Source: Bog-756 sp963710495 (lineage in GTDB: Bacteria; Actinomycetota; Acidimicrobiia; Acidimicrobiales; RAAP-2). From it: DNA of 64,000 nucleotides. The DNA lies in contig CAVQAI010000012.1 of assembly GCA_963710495.1 (NCBI GenBank), positions 186,001 to 250,000 of the forward strand. The letters are read 5' to 3'. A program made the translations under genes and the position numbers. How positions within the stretch are numbered: the first letter of the stretch is position 1; each line of letters opens with the position of its first letter. Under the pieces are notes generated by a model. It made no database searches and was not told the origin of the DNA. It saw only the letters and a program-made list of their open reading frames with translations. Positions 24,642-34,445 of the stretch are shown piece by piece.

Positions 24642-24868
24642 CGGCATTCCTCCTGATCGGCCGTCCAGCGCCTCGGGGCTGCCGGCGGCATGGTCGGTGA
24701 CCGCAGCCACCGCGGAGCACGATTGGTGCCGCTGGCCAGGCTACTTCGGTCGGCGGTGGGTGCGGTACGGAGCCGGGCCCAACCGGTGCCGCCCCGGGTG
24801 AATGCGGGAGGGTGATCCCGTCCGCCACCGCCCCGGCAACGAGCGGCCGGGCGCGGGGCCGGTGCGGT

Positions 24869-25312
24869 TCAGCGGGCCGACTGGGTGCCGGATCGCGCCG
24901 GCTTGCGGGACAGCCCGTCCACCCCGGCCCCGGCCGGGTACATTCGGGCCAGGTGGTTCCAGGCGCAATCGGCGCAGACCTCGACCACGTAGCAGACGAC
25001 CGGGTCCTTGCGTCGCCAATAGCGGGCCAGCTCGGCCTGGCTGGTGACGCAGCGGCCGCCGGGAGGCAGTCGGGAGCCGAAGACGAAGGTCACGTCGACC
25101 AGGTCCGCCTCTTCGCAGATGGGGCAGGCCTCGCCGGTGGGTCGGCCCAGGTTGCGTGCCGCCCGGAGCAGCTCGGGATGGGCGTCGCACACGTCCAGCC
25201 GGGACAGCCGGCCCCGTTTGAACTCCCGGACCACCGCGTTGCGGGCCAACAGGTACTCGACCCGGCCTCCGCTGGGGGAGGTCGTCAGGCTGCCGAAGGC
25301 CCCCGGGCGCAT
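24869..25312 (-). CDS. DUF5318 family protein (Rv0049-like)
   Basis: A 147-residue protein resembling M. tuberculosis Rv0049. It has two CxxC-type pairs: CPICEEADLVDV in the middle and VVEVCADCAWNHL near the C-terminus, consistent with a small zinc ribbon, and the family-typical VCDAHPELLRAARNLGRP segment. Function is unknown; conservation next to penicillin-binding and ino1 genes in actinobacteria is the main hint. It is divergent from the PadR gene across a 311-bp spacer, which contains an AT-rich operator and a DnaA box. Confidence 0.82.
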   Translation of the reverse strand: MRPGAFGSLTTSPSGGRVEYLLARNAVVREFKRGRLSRLDVCDAHPELLRAARNLGRPTGEACPICEEADLVDVTFVFGSRLPPGGRCVTSQAELARYWRRKDPVVCYVVEVCADCAWNHLARMYPAGAGVDGLSRKPARSGTQSAR

Positions 25313-25550
25313 GGTCACCGCGCCAAGGGTAATGCGTCGGGGCTCCGATGGCACCGTTCCATCTACCGCGCCACGGGGGCGTCGACCGACCCGTCCCGGG
25401 GTCGGGCCGCCCGAATATCGTCCCCCCGCCAGACCCCGCCCCGGACCGGGCCATGCGGACATCGCCCCCCACCAGACCCCGGCCTGGGCCCGTGATCCCG
25501 ACCCGCATCCCGACCCGGGATCGATCACCCATGCCCACAATGTGCTTGCA

Positions 25551-25570
25551 TCGATATATCGACTTGATAT
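25551..25570. promoter_or_regulatory. Probable PadR operator
   Basis: TCGATATATCGA (25551-25562) is a perfect palindrome and overlaps ATATC-gactt-GATAT (25556-25570), a second inverted repeat. This is the only AT-rich patch in the spacer and lies 54 bp before the PadR start. PadR proteins typically bind such ATAT-containing palindromes and repress their own operon, here PadR-ino1. Confidence 0.65.
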
Positions 25571-25590
25571 AACGTCTGGCCCATGCAGGT

Positions 25591-25599
25591 TGTGGATAA
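25591..25599 (-). promoter_or_regulatory. Consensus DnaA box upstream of PadR-ino1
   Basis: TGTGGATAA, the exact complement of TTATCCACA, lies 25 bp before the PadR start. It sits inside a larger inverted repeat CAGGTT-GTGGAT-AACCTG (25586-25603). It is the only perfect E. coli-type DnaA box seen in the window, and it is not at the origin. Confidence 0.6.
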
Positions 25600-25623
25600 C
25601 CTGGCGGCCTCCGGGGCCCGCTG

Positions 25624-26295
25624 ATGCTCGACCTGGCCATTCTGGGGCTCCTGCACGAGCAGGAGCTGCACGGCTACGAGATCCGCCGGCGCCTGCGGGA
25701 CGAGCTCGGCCTCTTCGCCAACATCTCGTTCGGGTCCCTGTACCCGGCTCTGTCCCGCCTCGAGGCGGCCGCGGCGGTGACCGTGACCGAGTCGGCCGGC
25801 TCACACCGTTCCGAGCCACTCCCCTCGACCGGCTCCCTGAGCGGCGAGCGGGCGGGTCTCCGGGCCAGGAGGGCCGGCTCCCCGCGGGGCACCAAACGGT
25901 CTCGCAAGGTCTACCGGATCACCGACCGCGGCCGCGAGCTCTTCGAGCAGCTCCTCGACGCCGACGAGCCGGCCGGCGCCGACGAGGCCCGCAGTTTCGG
26001 GCTCCGGCTGGCGTTCGCCCGGCACCTCGCCCCCCAGGCCCGCCTGGCCCTGCTCGAGCGCCGGCGCGTCCAGTTGACCCGGCGGCTCGCCACCGACCGG
26101 GCCCGGGCCGCGGCCGACAGCCTCGACATCTACGCCCGCTCGCTGGCCGAGCACAGCACCGAGGCGACCGAGCACGACATCGCCTGGCTCGATCGCCTCA
26201 TCGAGCTCGAGCGACAGAGACAGTCATCTCGATCCGAGGGTCGCGATCCCCGCAGCGGGCGCGCCAAGACAGCAATGGAGGGAACCACTTCATGA
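25624..26295 (+). CDS. PadR-family transcriptional regulator
   Basis: A 223-residue PadR regulator. The N-terminal winged helix is clear: LAILGLLHEQELHGYEIRRRL, FGSLYPALSRLE and KVYRITDRGRELFEQLL. An insert of about 45 residues (Ser/Arg/Gly-rich, around residues 55-98) splits the wing region. The C-terminal helices would dimerise. Its stop overlaps the ino1 start (ATGA), matching the Rv0047c-Rv0046c pair of M. tuberculosis. Autorepression through the palindrome at 25551-25570 is likely. Confidence 0.9.
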   Translation: MLDLAILGLLHEQELHGYEIRRRLRDELGLFANISFGSLYPALSRLEAAAAVTVTESAGSHRSEPLPSTGSLSGERAGLRARRAGSPRGTKRSRKVYRITDRGRELFEQLLDADEPAGADEARSFGLRLAFARHLAPQARLALLERRRVQLTRRLATDRARAAADSLDIYARSLAEHSTEATEHDIAWLDRLIELERQRQSSRSEGRDPRSGRAKTAMEGTTS

Positions 26296-27389
26296 GCACC
26301 ATCCGCGTGGCCATCGCCGGAGTCGGCAATTGCGCCAGCTCTCTCGTCCAGGGAGTCGAGTACTACCGGGACGCCGACCCGACCGAAAACGTGCCCGGGC
26401 TGATGCACGTGATGCTCGGTGGCTACCACGTGCACGACCTCGAGTTCGTGGCCGCCTTCGACGTGGACGCGGCCAAGGTCGGCACCGACTTGGGCAAAGC
26501 GATCTTTGCCGGCCAGAACAACACCATCCGGTTCGCCGGTGTGGGCGAGCTCGGAGTGACCGTCGAGCGGGGGCCGACGCTCGACGGGCTGGGTCGTTAC
26601 TACCGGGAGACCGTCGAGGAGTCCCCCGCCGAGGCCGTCGACGTGGTGGCCGCATTGAAGGACGCCCGGGCCGAGGTCCTGGTCAGCTACCTGCCGGTGG
26701 GCTCGGAGCAGGCGCAGCGCTTCTACGCCGACGCCGCCCTGCAGGCCGGGGTGGCCTTCGTCAACGCCATCCCGGTGTTCATCGCCTCCGACCCGGAGTG
26801 GGCGCGCCGCTTCCGGACCGCCGGCCTGCCCATCGTGGGCGACGACATCAAGAGCCAGGTCGGGTCCACCATCGTCCATCGCATCCTGACCCGGCTGTTC
26901 GAGGACCGCGGGCTGGCCCTCGACCACACGTATCAGCTGAACGTGGGCGGGAACATGGACTTCAAGAACATGCTCGAGCGCGAGCGGCTCGAGTCCAAAA
27001 AGGTGTCCAAGACGCAGGCCGTGACCAGCCAGATCGAACATGGCGCGCTGCCCGCCGACGACGTGCACATCGGTCCGTCGGACCACGTGCCCTGGTTGGC
27101 CGACCGCAAGTGGGCCTATGTGCGGATGGAGGGGCGCAACTTCGGGGATGTCCCGCTCAACCTCGAGCTCAAGCTCGAGGTGTGGGACTCACCCAACTCG
27201 GCCGGAGTGATCATCGACGCCGTGCGCTGCGCCAAGCTGGCCCTCGACCGCGGCATCGGAGGCCCGCTCCTCGGGCCGTCGGCCTACTTCATGAAGTCAC
27301 CGCCCGTGCAGTACCACGACGACGTCTGCCACAAGATGGTCGAGGACTTCGCCGACGGTGACCCGGGGCCGGTCTGGCCCGAGGATTGA
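26292..27389 (+). CDS. ino1: Inositol-3-phosphate synthase
   Basis: Converts glucose 6-phosphate to 1D-myo-inositol 3-phosphate with NAD, the first step toward phosphatidylinositol and mycothiol in actinobacteria. At 365 residues it is the short bacterial type. Landmarks: VAIAGVGNCASSLVQG (Rossmann), LPVGSEQAQRFYADAA, VGDDIKSQVGSTIVHR (active-site Lys region), NVGGNMDFKNML and the C-terminal GPSAYFMKSPP. ATG 26292 has GGAGGG nine bases upstream and overlaps the PadR stop. Its substrate is the one also used by Pgi. Confidence 0.95.
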   Translation: MSTIRVAIAGVGNCASSLVQGVEYYRDADPTENVPGLMHVMLGGYHVHDLEFVAAFDVDAAKVGTDLGKAIFAGQNNTIRFAGVGELGVTVERGPTLDGLGRYYRETVEESPAEAVDVVAALKDARAEVLVSYLPVGSEQAQRFYADAALQAGVAFVNAIPVFIASDPEWARRFRTAGLPIVGDDIKSQVGSTIVHRILTRLFEDRGLALDHTYQLNVGGNMDFKNMLERERLESKKVSKTQAVTSQIEHGALPADDVHIGPSDHVPWLADRKWAYVRMEGRNFGDVPLNLELKLEVWDSPNSAGVIIDAVRCAKLALDRGIGGPLLGPSAYFMKSPPVQYHDDVCHKMVEDFADGDPGPVWPED

Positions 27390-27489
27390 GACCCGCTCGA
27401 CTGAGGACGGAGACGGACTCGACCCGGTACGCCTCGAGCGCACGCTGACGCCCGGCCCGGTCCGGCTCCCCACTCCGTCCTGTCGTCGA

Positions 27490-28911
27490 TCAACCGTCCC
27501 GGTCCCGCCACCATGCAGCCAGGCGCTTGCGGGCCTCCTCCTCGCCGAGCGGGCCCTCGTCCATTCGGAGCTCGAGGAGGAAGGTGAGGGCCCGGCCCAC
27601 GTCCCGCCCCGGTGACAGGCCGAGCTCCTCCATCACCTGGTTCCCGTCGAGGTCGGGCCGGATGGCGTCCAGCTCCTCCTGGGTACGCAGCTCGGCGATG
27701 CGGGCCTCGAGCTCGTCCATGCGGCGACCGAGGGCTTTCGCCTTGTTGGGGTTGCGGGTGGTGCAGTCGCAGCGGGTCAGCTCGTTCAGCCGGTCGAGCA
27801 GCGGGCCGGCATCCCGGACGTATCGCCGCACGGCCCGATCGGTCCAGCCCAGCCGGTACGTATGGAAGCGCAGGTGCAGGTTGACCAGCTCGGTGACCAC
27901 GTCGACCTCGTCACCCGGGTAGCGCAGGGCCTCCATCCGTTGGCGGGTCATGCGGGCCCCCACCACCTCATGATGGTGGAACGTGACCCCACCCTCGACG
28001 AATGCCCGGGTCTTGGGCTTGCCGACGTCGTGGAAGAGGGCGGCCAGACGGAGCAGGCGGTCGCGGCTCGTCTTGTCCACCACGGCCAGCGTGTGGGCCA
28101 GGACGTCCTTGTGCCGGTGGATGGGATCCTGCTCGAGGGCCAGCGCCGGGAGCTCGGGGAGGAACTCCTCGGCCAGACCGGTCCGCACCACGAACCAGAG
28201 CGCCACCGACGGGGTCGGGAGCATGATGATCTTGTCCAACTCGTCACGGATGCGCTCGGCCGAGACGATGGCCAACCGCCCGTGTCCGGTGCGCACCGCC
28301 TCCACCAACTCGGCGACCGGGTCGAGCTCGAGCTTGGCCAGGAAGCGCGCCGCCCGCAACATCCGGAGGGGATCGTCGCCGAAGGACTCGTCCGGGTCGA
28401 GCGGGGTGCGCAGCCGCCGGGCGGACAGGTCGGCCAGCCCGTCGAAGGGATCGATCAGCTCGAGCTCGGGGAGCCGGAGGGCCATGGCGTTGATGGTGAA
28501 GTCGCGCCGGGACAGGTCCGCTTCCACGTCGTCGCCGAACATCACCTCGGGCTGGCGCGAGTCGGGCCGGTACGCCTCGGCCCGATGGGTGGTGATCTCG
28601 TAGGTCTGCCCGCCGCGTCGGCAGCCGATGGTGCCGAAGCGCTTGCCCTGGGTCCAGACCGCGTCGGCCCAGCCGGTGACGAGCCGCTCGATGGTGTCGG
28701 GGCGGGCGTCGGTGGTGAAGTCGAGATCACTCCGCTCGAGCCCGCCCCCGTCTCTATCGCGGCGTGGGCCCGCCTCCGCCTCCGGTTCGGCTCCCACGAT
28801 GGCGTCGCGCACCGATCCGCCGACCAGATAGAGACGGTGGCCGGCGGCGCCAAACCGGTCGGAGAGCTCGGCGGTCGCCTCGACCAAGGGCTGCAGACGC
28901 TCGGGGAACAC
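27490..28911 (-). CDS. CCA tRNA nucleotidyltransferase / PcnA-type
   Basis: A 473-residue class II nucleotidyltransferase adding CCA (or part of it) to tRNA 3' ends. The head has LYLVGGSVRDAIVG and the metal-binding SDLDFTTD; RRDFTINAMAL is the next signature; a C-terminal HD domain shows ALFHDVGKPKTRA. GTG 28911 is chosen as start because it leaves the normal 17 residues before the LVGGSVRD motif. It is divergent from DUF6049-murJ, the same arrangement as pcnA and Rv3909-Rv3910 in M. tuberculosis. Confidence 0.93.
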   Translation of the reverse strand: MFPERLQPLVEATAELSDRFGAAGHRLYLVGGSVRDAIVGAEPEAEAGPRRDRDGGGLERSDLDFTTDARPDTIERLVTGWADAVWTQGKRFGTIGCRRGGQTYEITTHRAEAYRPDSRQPEVMFGDDVEADLSRRDFTINAMALRLPELELIDPFDGLADLSARRLRTPLDPDESFGDDPLRMLRAARFLAKLELDPVAELVEAVRTGHGRLAIVSAERIRDELDKIIMLPTPSVALWFVVRTGLAEEFLPELPALALEQDPIHRHKDVLAHTLAVVDKTSRDRLLRLAALFHDVGKPKTRAFVEGGVTFHHHEVVGARMTRQRMEALRYPGDEVDVVTELVNLHLRFHTYRLGWTDRAVRRYVRDAGPLLDRLNELTRCDCTTRNPNKAKALGRRMDELEARIAELRTQEELDAIRPDLDGNQVMEELGLSPGRDVGRALTFLLELRMDEGPLGEEEARKRLAAWWRDRDG

Positions 28912-29006
28912 GCCGCCGAGGGTACTGCGGCTGGCGTAGGCTGCCCTCCGAAGTGGATTGGGAACGCGGCAGCCTCTGCCCCACGGGGAGCCACCCCCGG
29001 GCCGGC

Positions 29007-31264
29007 GTGCCACTGGGAGACCGGCCCGCCCCGATCGGTCCCCAACGAACTCGCTCGGCGGGCCGACCCGGCCCGGCCGTGGTGGTGGCGGCACTGGCCA
29101 GGTTGGTCGCCTCGGGAATCATCGCCGGTGCTCTGACCACCGGCCTCGTCGTCACCCCCGGAACAGCCGGTGCCGGCACCCGGCCGGCCGGCGCGGACTC
29201 CCAGGCGGCGGGAACCCGGGGGTCGTCGTTACCCCTCAGCCTGTCGGCTCAGACCGCCTACGTCGCGCCCGACCAGCCGTTCGACGTGCGGGTGCAGCCG
29301 GGCCGCGGTTCACCTCCCGCCTCCGAGCTCGGGCTCACGGTGGCGGTGTACGCCTGCCTGTCCAGCGTGTCGGCCTTCGACCAGTCGGTGAGCTCGGCGT
29401 CGGGTCCGGCCGGGACCCGGATCTCCGCCACCCGGTCGCCGGTCCCCTTGAGCGGGCTCCCCGTTTCCGGCGGCGTGTACGACCTCTCCATGCAGGTGGT
29501 CCAGGGCGGCACGACCCCGGCCCCCTCCACCGGCCCCTTCACCATCGATCTCACCACCACCGGCGCCCAGTGCGGGGCCTACCCGTACGGCGTCTACCCG
29601 GTACGGGTCGAGCTCGTCGACACCGCCAGCGGACAGGTGCTCGGGGGGTTCACCACCCACCTCGTCTACGTCAGCGCGCCGGCCGGGACCCAGCGGCTCC
29701 AGGTCGCCTTGGTCCTCCCCGTCCAGACCACCCTGCAGGCATCCGCCGCACCCACGCCGAGCGCGCTGCGGGAGCGGCCCCAGGCCGCACTGGCCCCACC
29801 GTCGGCGACGGCCGTCGACGCGGTGACCGCCACCGTCGACACGATCGCCGGGCATGCATCGGTGCCCCTCACCATCGAGGCCAGCCCCCAGACCGTCGAC
29901 CTGCTGAGCTCGACGGGCCACGAGGCCACCGTCGGCCAACTCGCCTCCCTGGCCGCCGGGCCGACCGGCTCCCACCAATTCGCCGCCTCGCCCTTCGTCC
30001 CGGTGGACGCCGCCAACCTGGTGGACGCCGGCCTGCAGGTCGAGTTGAACCTGCAGGTGGCGCAAGGGGTCCAGACGTTGGACACGACACGGCCCCCGAT
30101 CCCTGCGCCGGGCGGCGCCGGCCCGGGGAAGCTGGGTACCTGGTTCAGCGACACCGCCCTCGATCCGGCCACCCTCACCCAACTGCAGGGGGCCGGCTAC
30201 GACCAGGTGGTGCTGCCGGCCACCAGCCTCTCCTCCGTGCCGACCAACGGGTCGACGGCGGAGCCGTTCACGCTCAGTTCGACTCGGGGTACGGACATGG
30301 CCACGCTGGCCTTCAACAGCGACATCTCGGGCCGGTTCCCCACCGCGGCGGCCGACCCGGTGCTGGCTGCCCACCAGCTCGTGGCCGAGCTGGCCCAGAC
30401 CTACTACGAGAAGCCCAACGACGCCACCGCCCGGGGCGTGCTGGCCGTCGCCCCGAGCGGCTGGCCCGACAATCCGGTCTTTGTGGACGCGCTGTTGGGC
30501 GCCCTCCAGCCCAGCCCGATCCTGCAACCGGTCACCACGGCCACCCTGTTCGACACGCTCGGCCCGGCCACCAGCTGTCGCGCCTGCCGCCTCGCCACCC
30601 CCGCCGGCACCGGCGGACTCCCCGTCACCGCCATCCGGACCCAGCGCCAGCGGATCAACGGGCTCGTCGGCCGCGGCACCGGCGCGCCCGGACGGTCGGA
30701 TCGCAGCTCAGCGAGGTGGTGCTGTCCGGACAGTCCGAGAACCTCCGGCCGAACCAGCAGTCGGCGGTGCTGGCCAACGCGTCGACCGCCATCGGCGCCC
30801 AGCTGTCCCAGATCGCGGTGGCCGGCGACCGCACGATCACCTTGACCTCCCAACGCGGCCAGGTGCCGGTCACCGTCGTGTCGGCTGCCCCCTACACGGT
30901 GACCGCGTCGATGACCCTGACCAGCGACAAGCTCCTGTTCGCCGATCACAGCACGAGCATCACCCTGCCCATCACCCTCACCCCGGCCCACACCACCGTG
31001 AAATACGTGAACGTGCAGGCCCGGGCCTCGGGTCAGTTCAAGGTCGCCATCGTGCTGCGCTCGCCGGTCGGCGGCATGGTCCTCTCCAGCGGGCAAGTGA
31101 GCGTGCGCTCCACGGCCACCTCGGTGGTGGGCATCGTCCTGTCGGTCGGGGCGGTGGTCGTGCTGGCGGCGTGGTGGATCCGCACCTCCCGCAAGCGACG
31201 CCGCGCCCGCCGCGCCGAGCCGCCGGTCGTCGAGCAGCCGGCCGAGCCCGTGGTCACGGGATGA
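29007..31264 (+). CDS. DUF6049-type secreted/membrane protein, frameshifted
   Basis: Homologue by position and layout of the Rv3909-type protein upstream of murJ. It has a signal-like N-terminus (AALARLVASGIIAGALTTGLV) and a long Thr/Ala/Pro-rich extracytoplasmic part. At the C-terminus a single transmembrane helix (VVGIVLSVGAVVVLAAWWI) is followed by a basic tail. The frame opened at GTG 29007 (or 29079) breaks at about 30685-30697: the sequence resumes as TVGSQLSEVVLSGQSENL in the next frame to 31264. One missing base explains it. Role unknown; linkage with murJ suggests the cell envelope. The gene stop is 4 bases before murJ. Confidence 0.75.
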
Positions 31265-31268
31265 GCCG

Positions 31269-33149
31269 GTGAGCGAGGAGGAGGTCGACGGGCTCCCCGC
31301 CGCGCCGGGCGGGGGGCCGCGCCGTCTGGCCGGTGCCACGCTCGGCATGGCCGTCGGGACGACGCTGTCGCGGGTCACCGGGGTTGCCCGCGTCATCGCC
31401 CTCACCACCGCGCTGGGCGGCGCCGGCTTCGCCGACGGCTACAACCTGGCCAATACCACGCCCAACATCGTCACCGACATCGTCATCGGCGGCGTGCTCT
31501 CCGCCACCTTCGTGCCGGTCTTCGTCGACCACCTGACCACCCGCCGCGGCGAGGAGGCCTGGGAGGCCATCTCGGCGGTGGTCACCGTCACGGTGGCCGT
31601 CCTGCTCGTCGCCACCGCGGCGTTCTTCGTCCTCGCCCCCGAAATCGTCCACCTCTACACCGTGGCCAACCACAACCCAGACGTGGCCGCCCAGCAGCGC
31701 GAGGCCACCTTCCTGCTGCGCTGGTTCGTCCCCCAGTTCACCTGCTACGGGCTCATTGCCCTGTTCACGGCGCTGCTCAACACGCGGGGCAAGTTCGCCA
31801 CCCCCATGTTCGTCCCGATCGCCAACAACCTGGTCGTGATCGCCGTCCTGCTCTGGTTCCACGCCCTGGTCCCCCACCCGGACCTGGCCACCATCGACCG
31901 CCACCACGCCGCCCTGGTGCTGCTCGGCGTCGGCACCACGCTCGGCGTGGTCGTCCAGGCGGTCCTGCTGGCCCCGTCGATGGTCCGGGCCCGCCTGCAC
32001 ATCCGGTTCCTGTGGCGACCGGCCCACGAGGCCATGCGCACCATCACCCGCCTGGCCGGGTGGACCTTCGGATGGGTGCTGGCCAACCAGGTGGCGCTGG
32101 TGGTCATCCTGGCCCTGGCCGACGGGGTCACCACCCCGGGCGCCGTCTCCTCGTACACCTACGCCTACACCTTCTTCCAGCTCCCCTACGGCATCGTGGC
32201 CGTCTCGGTGATGACCGCGGTCACGCCGTCGCTGGCCGCCCGCTGGGCCCAGCGTGACATGGTGGCGTTCCGGCACCGCATGGCCTTCGGCCTCCGGGGG
32301 ATCCTGGCCATCATCATCCCCTCGGCGGTGGGCATGGTCCTGCTCGCCCACCCGCTCATCGACCTCGTCCTGGCCCACGGCGCCGAGACGTCGGCCGAGG
32401 CGGACTCCACCGCCGCCGCCCTTGCCCTCTTCGCCCTCGGGCTGCCCGGCTTCTGCACCTTCCTCTACATGGTGCGCATCTTCCAGGCCATGCAGGACAC
32501 CCGCACCGCCTTCCGCCTCTACGTGGTGGAGAACGGGACGAACATCGTCTTCGGCCTGCTGCTGGTGGGCCCGCTCGGGGTCCGGGGCTTGGCCCTCTCC
32601 CTCTCCATCGCCTACACCGTCGCCGCCCTGCTGGCCATGGCCGTGGTTCGGCAACGGGTCGGGGGCCTCGGGGGAGACGACCTCACCACTCCGGTCAAGC
32701 GGGTGCTGGCCGCCTCGGCGGTCATGGCCGTGGTCACCGTCGTGGTCGTCAACCTCTCCGGCGCCCCGTCGGGGTGGGGCCTCCTGGCCCGGGTGGTGGC
32801 CGCGGTGGTGTTCGGTGCCCTGGCGTACGGTGCCACCGCCGCCCTGCTGGCGCGCGCCAGGAACGACACCGGCGTCGCCCCCGCTCCGCCGCCCCGGATC
32901 CCCGCTCCCGCCGCCCTCGGATCCCCGCTGCCGTGCCGCGCGCCCGGGGCGGAATGGGAGGCGCCTCCCGTGCTCGTCGGACCGCCGGCCCACCCGTCCT
33001 CCCCCGAGCCGTTCCATGGCAGACTCGACGAGCACGGTCCCCCGGTGCCCCTCCGCCACCTGCGCCCGGTGAGCAGCGAACCTGGGGACGATGACCCGCC
33101 TGTGGACGAGGAGGACATCGATGGCCCGGATCCGGGTGGTAACCGATAG
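31269..33149 (+). CDS. murJ: Lipid II flippase MurJ/MviN
   Basis: A 626-residue polytopic protein of the MOP superfamily that flips lipid II across the membrane for peptidoglycan assembly. Landmarks: GTTLSRVTGVARVIALTTALG in TM1, NLANTTPNIVTDIVIGGVLSATFVPVF in TM2, and later TYAYTFFQLPYGIVAVSVMTAVTP, the conserved TM7-8 region. About 14 hydrophobic segments end near residue 530; a Pro-rich hydrophilic tail of about 90 residues follows without a pseudokinase domain. GTG 31269 starts just after the DUF6049 stop. Its 3' end overlaps degV by 29 bases. Confidence 0.93.
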   Translation: MSEEEVDGLPAAPGGGPRRLAGATLGMAVGTTLSRVTGVARVIALTTALGGAGFADGYNLANTTPNIVTDIVIGGVLSATFVPVFVDHLTTRRGEEAWEAISAVVTVTVAVLLVATAAFFVLAPEIVHLYTVANHNPDVAAQQREATFLLRWFVPQFTCYGLIALFTALLNTRGKFATPMFVPIANNLVVIAVLLWFHALVPHPDLATIDRHHAALVLLGVGTTLGVVVQAVLLAPSMVRARLHIRFLWRPAHEAMRTITRLAGWTFGWVLANQVALVVILALADGVTTPGAVSSYTYAYTFFQLPYGIVAVSVMTAVTPSLAARWAQRDMVAFRHRMAFGLRGILAIIIPSAVGMVLLAHPLIDLVLAHGAETSAEADSTAAALALFALGLPGFCTFLYMVRIFQAMQDTRTAFRLYVVENGTNIVFGLLLVGPLGVRGLALSLSIAYTVAALLAMAVVRQRVGGLGGDDLTTPVKRVLAASAVMAVVTVVVVNLSGAPSGWGLLARVVAAVVFGALAYGATAALLARARNDTGVAPAPPPRIPAPAALGSPLPCRAPGAEWEAPPVLVGPPAHPSSPEPFHGRLDEHGPPVPLRHLRPVSSEPGDDDPPVDEEDIDGPDPGGNR

Positions 33150-33963
33150 CGCATGTGACCTCTCGGCGGAGCTGACCGCGAAGGAGGGCGTCACCGTGGT
33201 CCCGCTCTCCATCCGTTTCGGATCGGAGGAGTTCACCGACGGGACCACCCTGTCGACCGACGAGTTCTGGTCCCGGTGCGCCAAGAGCGAGGTACTCCCC
33301 GAGACCTCGGCTCCGTCGCCCGGCGCCTTCCAGTCCGCCTTCGAGGCCGCCGCCGACCAGGGATACGACGGGGTTCTCTGCATCAACCTGTCCGGCGCGG
33401 TGTCCGCCACCCACCAGGCTGCCGTCGCCGCGGCCAAGGCGATGGCCGACCGCATCGAGGTGCGCACCGTCGACTCCCGGTCGCTGACCATGGGCCTCGG
33501 CAACATGGTGCTCGACCTGGCCGACCGAGCGGCGGCCGGGGCCGGCCTCGACGACCTCGAGGCCGCCGTCGAGGCGCTCGGGCCCGCTCCCGAGGTGTTC
33601 GGCGTGCTCGACACCCTCGAGCACCTGGAGAAGGGGGGGCGCATCGGTGGGGCCCGCGCCCTGCTCGGGTCCCTGCTGTCCATCAAGCCGGTGGTGACCC
33701 TGGTCGACGGGTCGGTGGAAGAGGAGTCCAAGCAGCGGACCCGGGCCCGGTCGCTGCGGTACCTGGCCGACAAGGCCATCGAGGCCCCTCGGCTCAGCCG
33801 GCTGGCCGTGTGCAACGGCGCCGCCCTCGACATCGACGACTTCCTCGGCATGATCAAGGGCGTGGAGAGCGAGCACCCCCTGGTGGTGACCGATCTCGGC
33901 CCGGTGGTCGGAACCCACACCGGTCCCGGGACCATCGGCCTCTGTATCGTCCTGGCCGGCTGA
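33121..33963 (+). CDS. DegV family fatty-acid-binding protein
   Basis: A 280-residue DegV protein. It starts ARIRVVTDSACDLSAEL (family TDSxxDL) and has the INLSGAVSATHQAA lipid-carboxylate binding segment (LSSGLSGT-like), DSRSLTMGLG, LEHLEKGGRIGG and the terminal GPVVGTHTGPGTIG. DegV/FakB proteins hold a fatty acid for phosphorylation by FakA; no kinase partner is visible here. ATG 33121 has GGAGGA upstream and lies inside the end of murJ. Confidence 0.92.
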   Translation: MARIRVVTDSACDLSAELTAKEGVTVVPLSIRFGSEEFTDGTTLSTDEFWSRCAKSEVLPETSAPSPGAFQSAFEAAADQGYDGVLCINLSGAVSATHQAAVAAAKAMADRIEVRTVDSRSLTMGLGNMVLDLADRAAAGAGLDDLEAAVEALGPAPEVFGVLDTLEHLEKGGRIGGARALLGSLLSIKPVVTLVDGSVEEESKQRTRARSLRYLADKAIEAPRLSRLAVCNGAALDIDDFLGMIKGVESEHPLVVTDLGPVVGTHTGPGTIGLCIVLAG

Positions 33964-34094
33964 CCCGCCCGGCGCGCTCCGGTCGGTCCGGCAGCGCCGG
34001 CCGAGGCTGCGACCGGCAGTCGGGGAACGGCACCCCGACGGGCCGCGAACAACGTTCGGGCTGGCCGGGAAGGCGTCCCGACTATTCTCTCGCC

Positions 34095-34445
34095 ATGGAC
34101 CCCAAGCCCGAACCGACCTCCCCCCGGACCGCCGGCCTGGTCGCCGACCTGCCCACCCGGGGCGCCGACCTCGTCGACAGCCTGGTCGTCCTCCTCCGGG
34201 ACCGGGCCGTCCGTCCGCTCACCCTGGCCACCCGGGCGGTGGTGTTCGGGATCATCATCCTGGCCGCCAGCATCGTGAGCATGGTCCTCGTCTCCATCAT
34301 CTTGATCCGCGTCCTCACCGTGTACGCCTTCGATGGTCGGGTCTGGATCTCCGACCTGGTGGTCGGCGGCCTGTTCGTCATCGTCGGCCTGGTGGCCTGG
34401 ACCCAGCGGACCGACCGGAGCGCGCCGGCCGGGAGCGGCCGGTGA
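34095..34445 (+). CDS. Small two-helix membrane protein coupled to trxB
   Basis: I do not recognise the family. The 116-residue product has a hydrophilic N-terminus, a long hydrophobic segment (VVFGIIILAASIVSMVLVSIILI) near residues 49-71, a short loop with YAFDGRVWI, a second helix (LVVGGLFVIVGLVAW) and a basic tail. It may resemble holin-like or phage-holin-superfamily small proteins. The stop overlaps the trxB start by four bases (GTGA), which implies co-translation with thioredoxin reductase. Confidence 0.75.
   Translation: MDPKPEPTSPRTAGLVADLPTRGADLVDSLVVLLRDRAVRPLTLATRAVVFGIIILAASIVSMVLVSIILIRVLTVYAFDGRVWISDLVVGGLFVIVGLVAWTQRTDRSAPAGSGR

Noticed and set aside
31254..34052. A 932-codon open frame on the minus strand across murJ and degV
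   Set aside because: It is fully antisense to two well-supported genes and has only low-complexity His/Gly/Arg composition, typical of shadow frames in high-GC DNA.
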